From contig NZ_LGHM01000043.1 in assembly GCF_001908185.1 (NCBI RefSeq), forward strand, positions 1 through 64,000: a stretch of DNA of 64,000 nucleotides, read 5' to 3'. This stretch comes from Bradyrhizobium sp. AS23.2. GTDB taxonomy: Bacteria > Pseudomonadota > Alphaproteobacteria > Rhizobiales > Xanthobacteraceae. Positions 17,643 to 27,765 of this stretch are shown one piece after another (within the stretch, counting starts at the first letter, position 1; each line of letters begins with the position of its first letter). The notes below the pieces were generated by a model. It was not told the origin of the DNA and made no database searches. It saw nothing but the letters and a program-made list of their open reading frames with translations. Both the position numbers and the translations under genes were made by a program.

Positions 17643-17879
17643 GAACTCCGGCCTTTGCCCCGAAAGACGTTCTGCCAGCATCGCGCAGAAGATCAAGGCT
17701 TGACATGCCCCAAGCCCGGGTCCGGTCAACAGCTCGATGCGGGGACGAGTTATCGCCTTTGCACCTCGCACACGGCAATGCGGAAACAGTTTGGCGGAGG
17801 CCTGCATCCAGCGCTCCGGCCCCACCTGCAAGAGGCGGCGCCGGAACCCGCATGGTGACGCACTTGCCCGGATCAGGCG

Positions 17880-18827
17880 CTATTGCGAGCGGTCCGAGGT
17901 CCAGCCCTTGTATTCGCCGACATTGTCGCGCGTCACGAGCTTTGACGGCAGCAGCTCGACCGTCGAGGCCGGCTTCTGTCCGTTCAAGATGCCGACGCCG
18001 ACCTGCACGGCGCGGCGCGCCATGAAGAACGGGTCCTGAGAGGCGGAGGCCTGGATCTGCGGCGAGCCCGGATCCTTTAGCGCGGCCTCGATGTCGGGCG
18101 CGCCGTCGACCGCGGTGATGATGATGCCGCTGCGGTTCTGCTGGCGCGCGGCGAGATCGGTGCCGATCGCCTGCGGATCGTTGATAGCGAAGATCGCATC
18201 GATCTTGGGGAAGCGGGTCAGATAGCCCTGCGCAACCGTGAGGCCGCCCTCGCGCGAGCCCTTGCCGTCCTGGTCGCTGGACAACACCTTGATGCCGGCA
18301 TTCTTGCCGAACACGGTCTTGCAGCCATTGACGCGATCGATCACGGCAGAGACCTGCGGCCCGTTTTCGATAATCACCTCGCCTTTGCCGCCGAGCTTGT
18401 CGACGATGTACTGGCACGAGATTTCGCCGGCCTGGACGTTGTTGGTGGTGACGGTCGCATCAGCGCCTTCGGCCGCGGTGTCTACGGCCACGACGATGAT
18501 CCCGGCGGCCTGCGCCTTCTTGATCGCCGGGCCGATCGCCTTGGGATCGCCGGGGTTGAGCAGGATCAGGTCGACGCCGGCGGCGATGAAATTGTCGATC
18601 TGGGTCACCTGCTTGCCGAGATCGTATTCGAAGCCGACGGTGGTGATCTTTACGTTGGGATTGGTCTTCTTGGCCTCGAACTCGGCGCCCTTCGACAACG
18701 CGACGAAGAACGGATTGCCCATCGATCCCAGCGAGACGCCGATCGATTTGAGCTCTTTTGCGAAGGACGGCGTGGTGCTCAGGGCGAGCGCCATCGCAGC
18801 GCCGGCAAGCGTGATCGTCTTCAACAT
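17880..18827 (-). CDS. sugar ABC transporter substrate-binding protein (RbsB-like)
   Basis: A 315-residue periplasmic protein with a signal peptide (ITLAGAAMALALSTTPSFAK) and a Peripla_BP_4 domain: IGVSLGSMGNPFFVALSKGA at the start, then IDNFIAAGVDLILLNPGDPK and IDAIFAINDPQAIGTDLAAR. These match the ribose/xylose-type binding proteins. The ATG at 18827 has AGGGAGG upstream. It is the last gene of the operon xylulokinase-ATPase-permease-binding protein and would deliver a pentose or polyol. The exact ligand is unknown. Confidence 0.9.
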   Translation of the reverse strand: MLKTITLAGAAMALALSTTPSFAKELKSIGVSLGSMGNPFFVALSKGAEFEAKKTNPNVKITTVGFEYDLGKQVTQIDNFIAAGVDLILLNPGDPKAIGPAIKKAQAAGIIVVAVDTAAEGADATVTTNNVQAGEISCQYIVDKLGGKGEVIIENGPQVSAVIDRVNGCKTVFGKNAGIKVLSSDQDGKGSREGGLTVAQGYLTRFPKIDAIFAINDPQAIGTDLAARQQNRSGIIITAVDGAPDIEAALKDPGSPQIQASASQDPFFMARRAVQVGVGILNGQKPASTVELLPSKLVTRDNVGEYKGWTSDRSQ

Positions 18828-18920
18828 GGGCTTCCTCCCTGGTCTGTCCTCATCCCCGGGCACGGCAGACCAGTTGCCGCAACCGAATCCATGTCGCGCG
18901 CTAGGTGCGCGCCGAGCCTT

Positions 18921-19961
18921 TTAGGTTCTGGCGGAGCCTTGCAGCCGGTAACGGTCGAGCGCGACGGCGCCGATGATCACCAGGCCCTTGATGACGTATT
19001 GCCAGATGTCGGACACTCCGACGAGAATGAGGCCGTTCGACAGCACGGCGATGATCAGCGCGCCGACCAGCGTTCCCCAGATCGAGCCAATGCCGCCGAC
19101 GAAGGAGGTACCGCCGAGGATCACCGCGGTGATGGCGTCGAGCTCGTAGGACTGGCCGAGTTGCAATCCGTTGGCCGCATAGAGCCGTGCCGCCTGCATG
19201 GCGCCCCCTAGCCCCGCCAGCAATCCCGACACCCCGTAGACGAAGATCAGCACGGCCCAGACCTTGATGCCGGCCAGCCGCGCCGCGCTCTCATTGCCGC
19301 CAACCGCGTAGATGTGCACACCGAGCACGGTCCGGCGCAGCACAAGCCAGGACACGAGGATGACGAGCAAGGCTATCACCGACAGCCATGGGATCGACGC
19401 TACACCGGGAATGAGCGTCAGCGAGCCGTTGCCGATGAAGGCATAGGGAATGGCGGGGTTGAACACCGTGGTGTCGGCGCCGAGCAGGCGCGCCAGCCCG
19501 CGCACGGCGGTGAGCGAGCCCAGCGTCACGATGAAGGGTGGCAGCCGCAACAGCGCGATCAACGCGCCATTGATGACACCGAAGCCAAGGCCGGTGAGGA
19601 CGGAGACCGGCAGCCACAGCGCGCCGAACTCGGGCAGTTGCGACAGCGTAAGCCCCGCCATCGCGGAGGCCGCCAGAATCGAGCCGACCGACAGATCGAT
19701 ACCGCCCGTGAGGATAACGAAGGTCATGCCGGCGGCGAGCACGGTGTTGACGGCAGCCTGCTGCAACACGATGCCGAGGTTTTGTCCCGTGAAGAAACGC
19801 CCCTCGGACAGCACGTGAAAGCCGATGCAGAGGATCAGCAGCACCGGCAGCATGCCGAGTGCGCTGATCAGCATCCGCACCCGTTGGCGCCCGGTTTCCG
19901 CGGCGGTGCCATTGGTCGCGCCCGGGGCGGTCTTCGCCTGCGAAGCACCATTGTCAGGCAT
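18921..19961 (-). CDS. sugar ABC transporter permease (RbsC-like)
   Basis: A 346-residue inner-membrane permease of the BPD_transp_2 family with about ten hydrophobic segments. Typical stretches are [20 protein letters not shown] and [20 protein letters not shown]. Its ATG at 19961 lies inside the last codons of the ATPase gene, an eight-base overlap that indicates translational coupling. It forms the membrane channel for the sugar delivered by the downstream binding protein. Confidence 0.92.
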   Translation of the reverse strand: MPDNGASQAKTAPGATNGTAAETGRQRVRMLISALGMLPVLLILCIGFHVLSEGRFFTGQNLGIVLQQAAVNTVLAAGMTFVILTGGIDLSVGSILAASAMAGLTLSQLPEFGALWLPVSVLTGLGFGVINGALIALLRLPPFIVTLGSLTAVRGLARLLGADTTVFNPAIPYAFIGNGSLTLIPGVASIPWLSVIALLVILVSWLVLRRTVLGVHIYAVGGNESAARLAGIKVWAVLIFVYGVSGLLAGLGGAMQAARLYAANGLQLGQSYELDAITAVILGGTSFVGGIGSIWGTLVGALIIAVLSNGLILVGVSDIWQYVIKGLVIIGAVALDRYRLQGSART

Positions 19962-21477
19962 CGAGATGCTCCATCCCAGTGGCAAGCGCCATGATGCCCT
20001 CTTGCGTCAGCGGCGAATTCGGCCCGCGCGCGACCTCGCCGGCGATGCGGCCCGCGCGCATGACGATGACGCGATCGCAGATGCCGATGATCTCCGGCAG
20101 ATCGGACGAGATGACGAGGATCGCGGTGCCGGATTTGGCGAGATTGTCGATGATCGAATAGATTTCGGACTTCGCGCCGACATCGACCCCGCGGGTCGGC
20201 TCGTCGAGGATCAGTACTTTTGGCGCGATCGCAAGCAGCCGTGACAGCAGCACCTTCTGCTGGTTGCCGCCGGAGAGCCCGCCGGCGGAGACGCCGACAT
20301 TGGCGGCCCGGATGTTGAGCGACGTGAAAGCCTTGTTGGCACGGTCGCGCGCCTTGTCGCGATCGAGGATGCAGCCGAGTTTTGCGTCATGGCCGAGGAC
20401 GGCGAGATTGATATTGTCCAAGCACGACATGTCCAGGAACAGGCCGAGCGCTTTCCGATCTTCGGTGAGATAGGCGAGGCCAGCCTCGAGCGCCTCGCCG
20501 GGCGTACGAATATTGACTTCGTGGCCCTCGACCTCGACGCGGCCGGATGTCCTGGTTCCAGCGCCGATGATGAGAAGCGCAAGCTCGGTGCGGCCGGCGC
20601 CGATCAAGCCGGCGAGCCCGACCACCTCGCCCGCATGCACGGTGAGCGAACAGCCCTTGACGCGTTGCCCGTCCGCCATGTCGATCGCCGCAAGCACGGG
20701 ATGACCCCGCCCGCCGTCCGGATCATGCTCCTTCTTGTAGAAAGAAGAGACGTCGCGCCCGACCATCAGGCGGACGATGGTGTCGGCGCGAATGTCGGCC
20801 TTGTCGAGCGAGCCGACCAGGCGGCCGTCGCGCAGCACGGTGACGCGGTCGCCGAGTGCGTAGACCTCGTCCATGCGGTGCGAGATGTAGATGATGGCGA
20901 GGCCCTCGGCGCGAAGCTGGCGGATCAGCGCGAACAGCCGCTCGCTCTCGCCGGCCGACAGCGCCGTGGTCGGCTCGTCCATGATCAGGATTTTCGACCG
21001 CGCGTGCAGCGCACGCGCGATCTCGACGAGCTGGCGCTGGCCCATGGACAGATGCGCGACCAGCGTCGACGGCGAAAAGTCCGCGCCCAGCCGCTGCAGG
21101 ATCGGACCGACGCCTTCGCGCATGGCGCCGCGCGCCAGCAGGCCGGAACTGGAGATCTCGCGGCCGAGATAAATGTTCTCAGCAACGGTCAGGTTCGGGG
21201 CGAGTGAAAGTTCCTGATAGATGATCGAGATGCCGGCCGCGCGGCCGCCGAGCGGGCCTTCGATCCTGACCGACTGGCCCTCGATGCGGATCTCGCCGCC
21301 GGGATCGGGCCGGTAGGCACCCGACAGAATCTTCATCAGGGTCGATTTGCCGGCGCCGTTCTCACCCATCAGGGCATGAATCTCGCCGGCATAGACGGTG
21401 AGGTCCACCGCCCGCAGCGCTTTAATGCCGAAAAAGGATTTCGAGACCCCGCGCATCTCGAGGATGGGATCGTTCAT
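19954..21477 (-). CDS. sugar ABC transporter ATPase (RbsA/XylG-like, two ABC domains)
   Basis: A 507-residue protein with two ABC domains. The first has Walker [10 protein letters not shown] at 38-46 and signature [15 protein letters not shown]. The second has the degenerate Walker A of this family ([10 protein letters not shown]) and signature [15 protein letters not shown] followed by [18 protein letters not shown]. This is the usual carbohydrate-uptake (CUT2) arrangement with one hydrolytic and one degenerate site. It drives the permease that overlaps its 3' end. Confidence 0.94.
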   Translation of the reverse strand: MNDPILEMRGVSKSFFGIKALRAVDLTVYAGEIHALMGENGAGKSTLMKILSGAYRPDPGGEIRIEGQSVRIEGPLGGRAAGISIIYQELSLAPNLTVAENIYLGREISSSGLLARGAMREGVGPILQRLGADFSPSTLVAHLSMGQRQLVEIARALHARSKILIMDEPTTALSAGESERLFALIRQLRAEGLAIIYISHRMDEVYALGDRVTVLRDGRLVGSLDKADIRADTIVRLMVGRDVSSFYKKEHDPDGGRGHPVLAAIDMADGQRVKGCSLTVHAGEVVGLAGLIGAGRTELALLIIGAGTRTSGRVEVEGHEVNIRTPGEALEAGLAYLTEDRKALGLFLDMSCLDNINLAVLGHDAKLGCILDRDKARDRANKAFTSLNIRAANVGVSAGGLSGGNQQKVLLSRLLAIAPKVLILDEPTRGVDVGAKSEIYSIIDNLAKSGTAILVISSDLPEIIGICDRVIVMRAGRIAGEVARGPNSPLTQEGIMALATGMEHLDA

Positions 21478-21625
21478 CGTGCCTCCCGGCGCAACGCGTT
21501 TCCTGTCCGCGTCTTTTGGGTTTGGCAGCGCGGTTTACGCATTAAACAAAAGGCCGCGGGAGAGGGCAATACCGAACCGGGGGCGTCGAGGCGATCGAAC
21601 GCAATTTTACACGCGGAAGATGCGG

Positions 21626-23071
21626 CTAGTGACCCGGCCGGTACAGCTTGCGCCACTCGATCAGCCGCGCGGCATAGGCCTCGCTGAGCGCGCGGTCGGG
21701 TTCGAACGTCGTGATGCGCCGCGGCGGCGTGCACACGCTTGTGATCGTCTCGCCGGTGACGGCAAGACGCCCCAATCGTGCCGCGCCGAACGCAGCTCCA
21801 GTCTCGCCGTCAGCAAAACGATGGATCGGCACGCGCAGGACATTGGCCAACACCGCGAGCCAGAACGGCGACCGCGAGCCGCCGCCGATGACGTCGGCTT
21901 CCGCGACTTTGATGCCCGCGCTGGCGAGCGCATCGCGGCAATCGGCGAGCGCAAAAGCCACGCCTTCGAGCACGGCCTGCATGATCGCGGAGCGATCGGT
22001 ACCGTGATCGAGGCCATCGAGCAGGCCGCGGACGTCGGGATCATCATGCGGCGTCCGTTCGCCGGAGAGATAAGGCAGGAAGCTAACGGGCGACGGCGCC
22101 TGCGGACGTTGACCGAGCGGCGCCAGCAGTTCCGCCTCGGAGGCGCCGAACAACCGCGCGGCCCAGGTCAGGCAGGACGCCGCCGAGAGGATCGCACCCG
22201 CCTGAAGCCACATCCCGGGGATCGCATGGCAGAAGGTGTGCACCACCCGCTCCGGGTTCGCGGCGACTGCATCGGTCGGCGTCAGCAACGCACCTGAGGT
22301 TCCGAGCGAGATGAACGCGCTGCCCGGCCGGATCGCACCGATGCCGACCGCGCCAGCCGGATTGTCGCCGGCGCCGCCCGCGATCGCCGGTTGCTTCGTC
22401 ATGCCCCAGCGCTGCGCGAGCTCCCGCGTCAGCCGCGTCGCGGGCGCACAGCCCTCGACAAGGCGCGGCATCTGCGCGCGCGACAGGCCAGTGGCCGCGA
22501 GGCCCTCGTCCGACCAGTCGCGCCGCGTCACGTCGAGCCAGAGCGAGCCCGAGGCATCCGAGACGTCCTCGATCGCCTCACCTGACAGGATCAGGCGCAG
22601 ATAAGCCTTTGGCTGCAGGACGAGCTTCGTCGCGGCAAAAATCTCTGGTTCGTGCGCCGCGATCCAAAGCAGTTTTGGCGCGGTGAAGCCCGGCATCGCC
22701 TTGTTGCCCGTCGCGCTCCGCAGCCCGGGCCAGCGCTCTTCCAGCAAACGACATTCGGCGACGGCGCGGCCGTCGTTCCAGATAATGCAGGGCCGCAGCG
22801 GCTTGTGGTCGGCATCGAGCAGCGTGGCGCCGTGCATCTGACCGGACAAACCGATGCCCTCGACCGCGGCAAGCTCGCGCGGATGATCCGCCTTGAGGGC
22901 ATCCGGTGTCGCAAAGGCTGCCTCGATCCATTGCCGGGGATCCTGCTCGGAATGGCCTGAATGCGGCGAGAGCGTCTCGATGGGATGGCTGCGGTTGGCG
23001 ACCACGCGCTGCGTGTCGTCGACAAGCGCGGTCTTCACCGCCGAGGTGCCGAGATCGATGCCAAGATACAT
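21626..23071 (-). CDS. xylB: xylulokinase (FGGY family)
   Basis: A 481-residue carbohydrate kinase. The N-terminal phosphate-binding motif GIDLGTSAVKTALVDD is at residues 4-19, the substrate loop is GLSGQMHGATLLDADHKPLR, and the C-terminal FGGY part has ADVIGGGSRSPFWLAVLANV. It phosphorylates D-xylulose or a similar ketose with ATP. It is the first gene of the operon with the CUT2 transporter, 148 bases upstream of the ATPase. No xylose isomerase or polyol dehydrogenase is nearby, so the real substrate may differ. Confidence 0.9.
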   Translation of the reverse strand: MYLGIDLGTSAVKTALVDDTQRVVANRSHPIETLSPHSGHSEQDPRQWIEAAFATPDALKADHPRELAAVEGIGLSGQMHGATLLDADHKPLRPCIIWNDGRAVAECRLLEERWPGLRSATGNKAMPGFTAPKLLWIAAHEPEIFAATKLVLQPKAYLRLILSGEAIEDVSDASGSLWLDVTRRDWSDEGLAATGLSRAQMPRLVEGCAPATRLTRELAQRWGMTKQPAIAGGAGDNPAGAVGIGAIRPGSAFISLGTSGALLTPTDAVAANPERVVHTFCHAIPGMWLQAGAILSAASCLTWAARLFGASEAELLAPLGQRPQAPSPVSFLPYLSGERTPHDDPDVRGLLDGLDHGTDRSAIMQAVLEGVAFALADCRDALASAGIKVAEADVIGGGSRSPFWLAVLANVLRVPIHRFADGETGAAFGAARLGRLAVTGETITSVCTPPRRITTFEPDRALSEAYAARLIEWRKLYRPGH

Positions 23072-23260
23072 GATGCAGTCCGGTACGCGATCCGGATGAT
23101 CGCGGCGGCAATTGTATCAAAAGTGTGGCGCTGCTGCGCGCATCGTGCCGCGCGAAGGCTGAGACGGGGCAAGCCTGCGACGCGGCGCCGGCATGCCTCG
23201 CCGACGCCGAATTGTTTGGATAGCTCTCTCGATGCGCAAAAAGAATTCCAGGGAAGCCCC

Positions 23261-24364
23261 ATGCGCGTCATCATCTGTGGCGGAGGCGTGATCGGCGCCT
23301 GCACCGCTTATTTCCTCCGCCGCCACGGCGTCGATGTCGTCGTGGTCGAACGGACCGAGGTGGCGGCTGCCGCCTCCGGCAAGGCCGGCGGCTTCCTGGC
23401 GCGCGACTGGTGCGCCGGCACGCCGCTCGATGCGCTGGCGCGGCGCAGTTTTGCGCTTCACGCGCAACTGTCCGGGCAGATCGCAGGCGATTGGGGCTAT
23501 CGCCCGATGACGGCTTATAGCGGTTTCGTTGCCTCCGATGGCGATCCGCGCCGGGACGCGCCATGCGCGCTCGGCTGGCTTGCCAACGGCGTCGTCGTCG
23601 CGCAGCGCATCGGTACGACGGAGACGACTGCGATCGTTCATCCCCGCAAATTCACTTCGGCCGTGATGAACGCTGCACTCGCGCAAGGCGCCGAGCTTCG
23701 CGTTGGCCGCGTCACCAGCATCGTACGCGATGCGGATGGCACGACCACGAAAGGCGTCGAGATCGACGGCAACGTCATCGAGGCTGACGCCGTCGTGATC
23801 GCGATGGGACCTTGGTCGCTGCTCGCCGCGCAATGGATGACCCTGCCCGCTGTCTATGGCCAGCGCAGCCCAAGCATCGTGTACGAGACCGGCACCAATG
23901 TACCAGCCGATGCGTTGTTCCTGGAGTATGAGGGCGACGACGGCGCCGTGTCGATCGAAGTTTTCCCGCGAGCGGACGGCAGCACGCACATCACGGCACT
24001 CTCCGACATCGCGCCGCTGCCGATCGACCCTGCGGCCGTGACACCGGACACCGGCGCGATCGCGCGCCTGCAAGCCATGTCCGAGCGGCTGTCGCCGCTG
24101 TTCCGTCCCGAGAAGATCATCGCGCAGCAGGCCTGCTTCCGTCCGGTGACACAAGACGGCCTGCCGCTGATCGGCCGGGTGCCGCGGAGTGACGGCCTCT
24201 ATGTTGCAACCGGACACAATGTCTGGGGCATCCTCAACGCGCCCGCGACGGGCGAGGCGCTGGCGCAACTGATCGCCGAGGGCGCAGCGCGCGACGTGGA
24301 CCTCTCGCCATTCGATCCCGCCCGGCTCGAGCCGCTCGATCCATCGCTGCTGCAAGCGCATTGA
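23261..24364 (+). CDS. FAD-dependent oxidoreductase (DAO family)
   Basis: A 367-residue flavoprotein. The start at 23261 begins MRVIICGGGVIGACTAYFL, the GxGxxG dinucleotide-binding loop, and follows CAGGGAAGCCCC. The acidic residue after strand two is in VVVVERTEV. The C-terminus has FRPVTQDGLPLIGRVP and VATGHNVWGILNAPATGEAL, as in glycine/D-amino-acid oxidases and the FOXRED1 group. It probably oxidises an amine or amino acid. It is divergent from xylB with 189 bases between; a functional link is possible but unproven. Confidence 0.87.
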   Translation: MRVIICGGGVIGACTAYFLRRHGVDVVVVERTEVAAAASGKAGGFLARDWCAGTPLDALARRSFALHAQLSGQIAGDWGYRPMTAYSGFVASDGDPRRDAPCALGWLANGVVVAQRIGTTETTAIVHPRKFTSAVMNAALAQGAELRVGRVTSIVRDADGTTTKGVEIDGNVIEADAVVIAMGPWSLLAAQWMTLPAVYGQRSPSIVYETGTNVPADALFLEYEGDDGAVSIEVFPRADGSTHITALSDIAPLPIDPAAVTPDTGAIARLQAMSERLSPLFRPEKIIAQQACFRPVTQDGLPLIGRVPRSDGLYVATGHNVWGILNAPATGEALAQLIAEGAARDVDLSPFDPARLEPLDPSLLQAH

Positions 24365-24538
24365 AACTATTCGACGACATCGCTGTTCATCGATCGTGTC
24401 ATTATGTGCTTGCGATACCCACGCATGCCCGCCGACCAGATTTGCATGCCTGCGCGCGAAACCGGTCCAGCACCTCTGCCCGCTATTTACGCAGCGGTAG
24501 ACTTTAGTCCGGCTCTCACAATCCTGAACGCGGTTTCA

Positions 24539-24566
24539 CTTGCCGAGAATGCCGTCGCCGTTATAG
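24539..24566 (+). promoter_or_regulatory. candidate sigma-70-type promoter for the liv cluster
   Basis: CTTGCC at 24539-24544 and TTATAG at 24561-24566 are 16 bases apart and lie about 50 bases before the first binding-protein gene. They resemble alphaproteobacterial -35 and -10 elements. This rests on pattern alone. Confidence 0.3.
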
Positions 24567-24614
24567 TCGCGCCCCAATAGCTCAAAAGAAGCTTGGTTCA
24601 AGGGAGAGAACAAC

Positions 24615-25859
24615 ATGAATAAGGCACTCTCTGGTGCACTGCGAATAGCGCTTGGTGCGGCCGCCACGGGCGCGGTGATGGCAGCGTCAGGCGCGGCACT
24701 TGCCGCCGATCCGATTCGAATCGGCGTGATCGCTGAAGCGCAGGCAATCGCCGGCGCTTCCATTCCGCAGGCGGCACAGCTCGCCGCCGACGAGATCAAC
24801 GCCAAGGGCGGCGTCGACGGCCGCAAGATCGAGATCATCGGCTACGACAATCACTCCTCCTCGGCGGATTCGGTTCGCGCGTTCCAGCGCGCGGTGAACG
24901 AGGACAAGGTCAACGCGGTCATCGCCAGCTATATCAGCGAAGTGGTGCTGGCACTGGAGCCCTGGGCCTCGCGGCTGAAGACACCGTTCGTCACGCCGGG
25001 TGCAGCCTCCAACGAGATCAGCAAGAGCGTTCACGCCGACTACGAGAAGAACAAGTACACTTTCCACGGCTATCTGACGTCGGCCGCGCTGGCGCTCTCG
25101 GTCTGCGACGCCGCCAAGGACCTGCTCGTCGACAGGATGCACATGAAGTCGGCGGTCATCATGAGCGAGGACGCCGCCTGGACCAAGCCGCTCGACGTTG
25201 GCTACGAGGAATGCCTGCCCAAGATCGGGCTGAAGGTGCTCGACCATATCCGCTTCTCGCCTGATACGACCGACTTCACGCCGATCTTCAACAAGATCGA
25301 GGGGGCCAAGCCCGACGTGATCATCACCGGCATCTCCCATGTCGGCGTGCAGCCGACCGTGCAATGGAAGAACCAGCAGGTGCCGATCCCGATGTTCGGC
25401 ATCTCCTCGCAGGCGACCAACGAGACCTTCGGCAAGGACACCAACCAGGCCGCCGAAGGCGTGCTCTACCAGGGCGTCTCCGGACCCGGCGTCGCGGTGA
25501 CGCCGAAGTCGGTGCCGTTCGCCGAGAACTTCAAGAAGAAGTACGGCAACTTCCCGTCCTATGCCGGCTACACCGCCTATGACGAGGTCTACTACATCGC
25601 CGACGCGGTGAAGCGGGCCGGCTCGACCGACGCCGACAAGCTGGTCGATGCGCTCGAGAAGACCGACTGGGAAGGCACGATCGGCCGCGTCCAGTTCTAC
25701 GGCAAGGATGATCCGTTCACCCACTCGATCAAATACGGCAAGGGTCTGATCACCGGGCTGATGCTGCAATGGCAGGACGGCAAGCAGATCGCAGTCTGGC
25801 CCAAGGACGTCGCGAAGGTCGACGTCAAGTTCCCGAGCTTCATCAAGCTCAGCAACTAG
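24615..25859 (+). CDS. branched-chain amino-acid-type ABC substrate-binding protein, copy 1
   Basis: A 414-residue periplasmic protein with a signal peptide (AATGAVMAASGAALAADP) and a type I Peripla_BP_6 domain (IRIGVIAEAQAIAGASIPQA, then AADEINAKGGVDGRKIEI, and YDNHSSSADSVRAFQRAVNE). AAGGGAGAGAACAAC precedes the ATG. It starts a cluster with livH, livM and a fused ATPase and is very similar to the binding protein at 29288. The ligand may be a branched-chain or other amino acid, amide or aromatic acid; the family is broad. Confidence 0.92.
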   Translation: MNKALSGALRIALGAAATGAVMAASGAALAADPIRIGVIAEAQAIAGASIPQAAQLAADEINAKGGVDGRKIEIIGYDNHSSSADSVRAFQRAVNEDKVNAVIASYISEVVLALEPWASRLKTPFVTPGAASNEISKSVHADYEKNKYTFHGYLTSAALALSVCDAAKDLLVDRMHMKSAVIMSEDAAWTKPLDVGYEECLPKIGLKVLDHIRFSPDTTDFTPIFNKIEGAKPDVIITGISHVGVQPTVQWKNQQVPIPMFGISSQATNETFGKDTNQAAEGVLYQGVSGPGVAVTPKSVPFAENFKKKYGNFPSYAGYTAYDEVYYIADAVKRAGSTDADKLVDALEKTDWEGTIGRVQFYGKDDPFTHSIKYGKGLITGLMLQWQDGKQIAVWPKDVAKVDVKFPSFIKLSN

Positions 25860-25866
25860 CCGGAAC

Positions 25867-25893
25867 AGCTCCCGGGACCACCTCCCGGGAGCT
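25867..25893 (+). promoter_or_regulatory. intercistronic hairpin between binding protein and livH
   Basis: AGCTCCCGGGA (25867-25877) and TCCCGGGAGCT (25883-25893) form a perfect 11-bp stem with loop CCACC, eight bases after the stop of the binding-protein gene. No T-tract follows. Such hairpins often protect the 3' end of an upstream message or attenuate read-through, giving more binding protein than permease. Confidence 0.6.
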
Positions 25894-25961
25894 ACCACAT
25901 GCGGCTCCCCGCAGCACCTTTCCTCAAAGCGGCAGCGTGGCTGCCACCCGGCCAATCATAG

Positions 25962-26837
25962 ATGCGAGCTTTCCAGATTCTGATCGATGGCTTTGCCATC
26001 AGCGCTCTCTACGCTCTCGGTGCCACCGGCTTCACTCTGATCTTCGGCGTCTCCGGCGTGCTCAATCTCTCCCACGGTGCCATCATGGTGGCGGCAGCGG
26101 TGGCGGCCTGGGCCGCCGCCAGCATCCTCGGTGTCGGCACCTATGCCGGCGCGCTGATCGGGGTCGCCGTCGCCCTCCTCACCGCCTTCGCCACCTATTT
26201 CGCGGTCGTGAAACCGATCCAGGATTCGCGACGCATCCCCAATGAGGAGAAGGAGATCTTCGTCCTCACCGGCACGCTGCTCTGGGGTATCATGATCCAG
26301 GAGCTGATCGCCTATTTCTTCACCAACAACGCCAAGACGGTGTTGCCGATCGTCGAGGGCGTGGTCGAGATCCTCGGCGTCCGCACGCCGAAGAACGAGA
26401 TCTTCACCGCCATCGTATGCTGCCTCGTGATTGCACTGCTCTGGCTACTGGTGAACCGCACCCGCACCGGCAAGGCCGTGCTGGCGGCCTCGATGAACCC
26501 GCGCGGCGTCACCCTGCTGGGACTCGAGCTCACCAACATCTACATCGTGGTGTGGGCGATCTATGGCATCCTCGCCGGCATCGCCGGCGTGCTGCTCGGA
26601 ATGTTCCTGGGGGTCAGCTCCTACAGCGTCGGCCCACTGACCGCGAGTGCCTTCTCGATCGTCGTGCTCGGCGGGCTCGGTAGTGTCTCCGGCTCGCTGA
26701 TCGCGGCCTTCGTGGTCGGCTATCTCGAAACCCTCACGGCCTACCTGGTCTCGCCGGCCTACCGCACGATCCCGGCGCTGCTGCTGCTCGTGTTCGTGAT
26801 GTACATCCGGCCCCAGGGCCTTCTGGGGAGGCGCTGA
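25962..26837 (+). CDS. livH: branched-chain amino-acid ABC transporter permease LivH
   Basis: A 291-residue permease with about eight membrane segments. It opens with FQILIDGFAISALYALGATG and FTLIFGVSGVLNLSHGAIMV, the hallmark of LivH, and contains VTLLGLELTNIYIVVWAIYG and SVGPLTASAFSIVVLGGLGS. It forms the inner-membrane channel with LivM. The stop is one base before the livM ATG, so the two are one translational unit. Confidence 0.94.
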   Translation: MRAFQILIDGFAISALYALGATGFTLIFGVSGVLNLSHGAIMVAAAVAAWAAASILGVGTYAGALIGVAVALLTAFATYFAVVKPIQDSRRIPNEEKEIFVLTGTLLWGIMIQELIAYFFTNNAKTVLPIVEGVVEILGVRTPKNEIFTAIVCCLVIALLWLLVNRTRTGKAVLAASMNPRGVTLLGLELTNIYIVVWAIYGILAGIAGVLLGMFLGVSSYSVGPLTASAFSIVVLGGLGSVSGSLIAAFVVGYLETLTAYLVSPAYRTIPALLLLVFVMYIRPQGLLGRR

Positions 26838-26838
26838 G

Positions 26839-27765
26839 ATGTCCACCTTCTTCACCTCGCGCCTGTTCTTCGTCTCGCTGGCGCTCGTCATCATCGCGGC
26901 GACGCTGCCGCTCTACGTCTCCGGCTATGTGCTCGGCCTCCTGACCGTCGCGTTCTATTTCGGCGTGTTCGCAATGGCCTGGGACCTCTTGTTCGGCTTC
27001 GCGGGCGAAGTGAATTTCGGCCCGACCTTCCTGATCGGCGTCGGCGCCTACACCGCCGGCATCCTCAACAACCAGTTCGGCTGGTCGGTCTATCTCTGCA
27101 TCCTGCTCGGCGCTCTCGCCTCGGTCATCGCCGGGCTCGTGCTGGCGCTGCCGGCACTGCGGGTACGCGGGCCGTATTTCGGCCTGACGACGCTGGTCGC
27201 GGTCCTGATGCTGCAGAATTTCATCGTGGTGTTCGCCGATCTCACCGGCGGCGAGATCGGCCTCACCATCCCCGACGTCATCACCATCAACGCCGGCGCC
27301 AACTACTGGATCGCGCTCGGCTTCATGACGATTTCGGCAGCCATCCTCTACGGCCTGTCGCAATCGCCGATTGGCCTCGTGCTGCAGGCGAGCGGCCAGG
27401 ATCCGGTGCAGGCCGGCGCGCTCGGCTTCAATATCGTCAAGCACAAGCTCGCCGCCTTCGTCGTCAGCGCGTTCTTCTCCGGGCTATCAGGCGGGCTGCT
27501 GGTATTCTACTTCGGCACCGCCTCGGTCGGCACCGTCGTCGACGTCGCCGTCGGCGTGAACGTCATCGTCTCGGCCGTGCTCGGCGGCCGACGTACCGTG
27601 CTTGGCGCTGCGCTGGGCGCGATCTTCCTGATCGTGGCTGGCGAGTTCTTAAGGCCGACCGGCGAGCTCGCGACCTTCATCGTCTCGGCGGTCGCCCTCC
27701 TCGTCGTGCTGTTCTTCCCCGGCGGCTTCCTCGGAGCGGCCCTCTCGCGCGAGGCTCGCTCGTAA
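26839..27765 (+). CDS. livM: branched-chain amino-acid ABC transporter permease LivM
   Basis: A 308-residue permease. FGVFAMAWDLLFGFAGEVNF and GPTFLIGVGAYTAGILNNQF are the conserved LivM stretch, and LPALRVRGPYFGLTTLVAVL is the cytoplasmic loop that contacts the ATPase. It pairs with LivH just upstream. Its TAA shares a base with the ATG of the fused ATPase gene. Confidence 0.94.
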   Translation: MSTFFTSRLFFVSLALVIIAATLPLYVSGYVLGLLTVAFYFGVFAMAWDLLFGFAGEVNFGPTFLIGVGAYTAGILNNQFGWSVYLCILLGALASVIAGLVLALPALRVRGPYFGLTTLVAVLMLQNFIVVFADLTGGEIGLTIPDVITINAGANYWIALGFMTISAAILYGLSQSPIGLVLQASGQDPVQAGALGFNIVKHKLAAFVVSAFFSGLSGGLLVFYFGTASVGTVVDVAVGVNVIVSAVLGGRRTVLGAALGAIFLIVAGEFLRPTGELATFIVSAVALLVVLFFPGGFLGAALSREARS

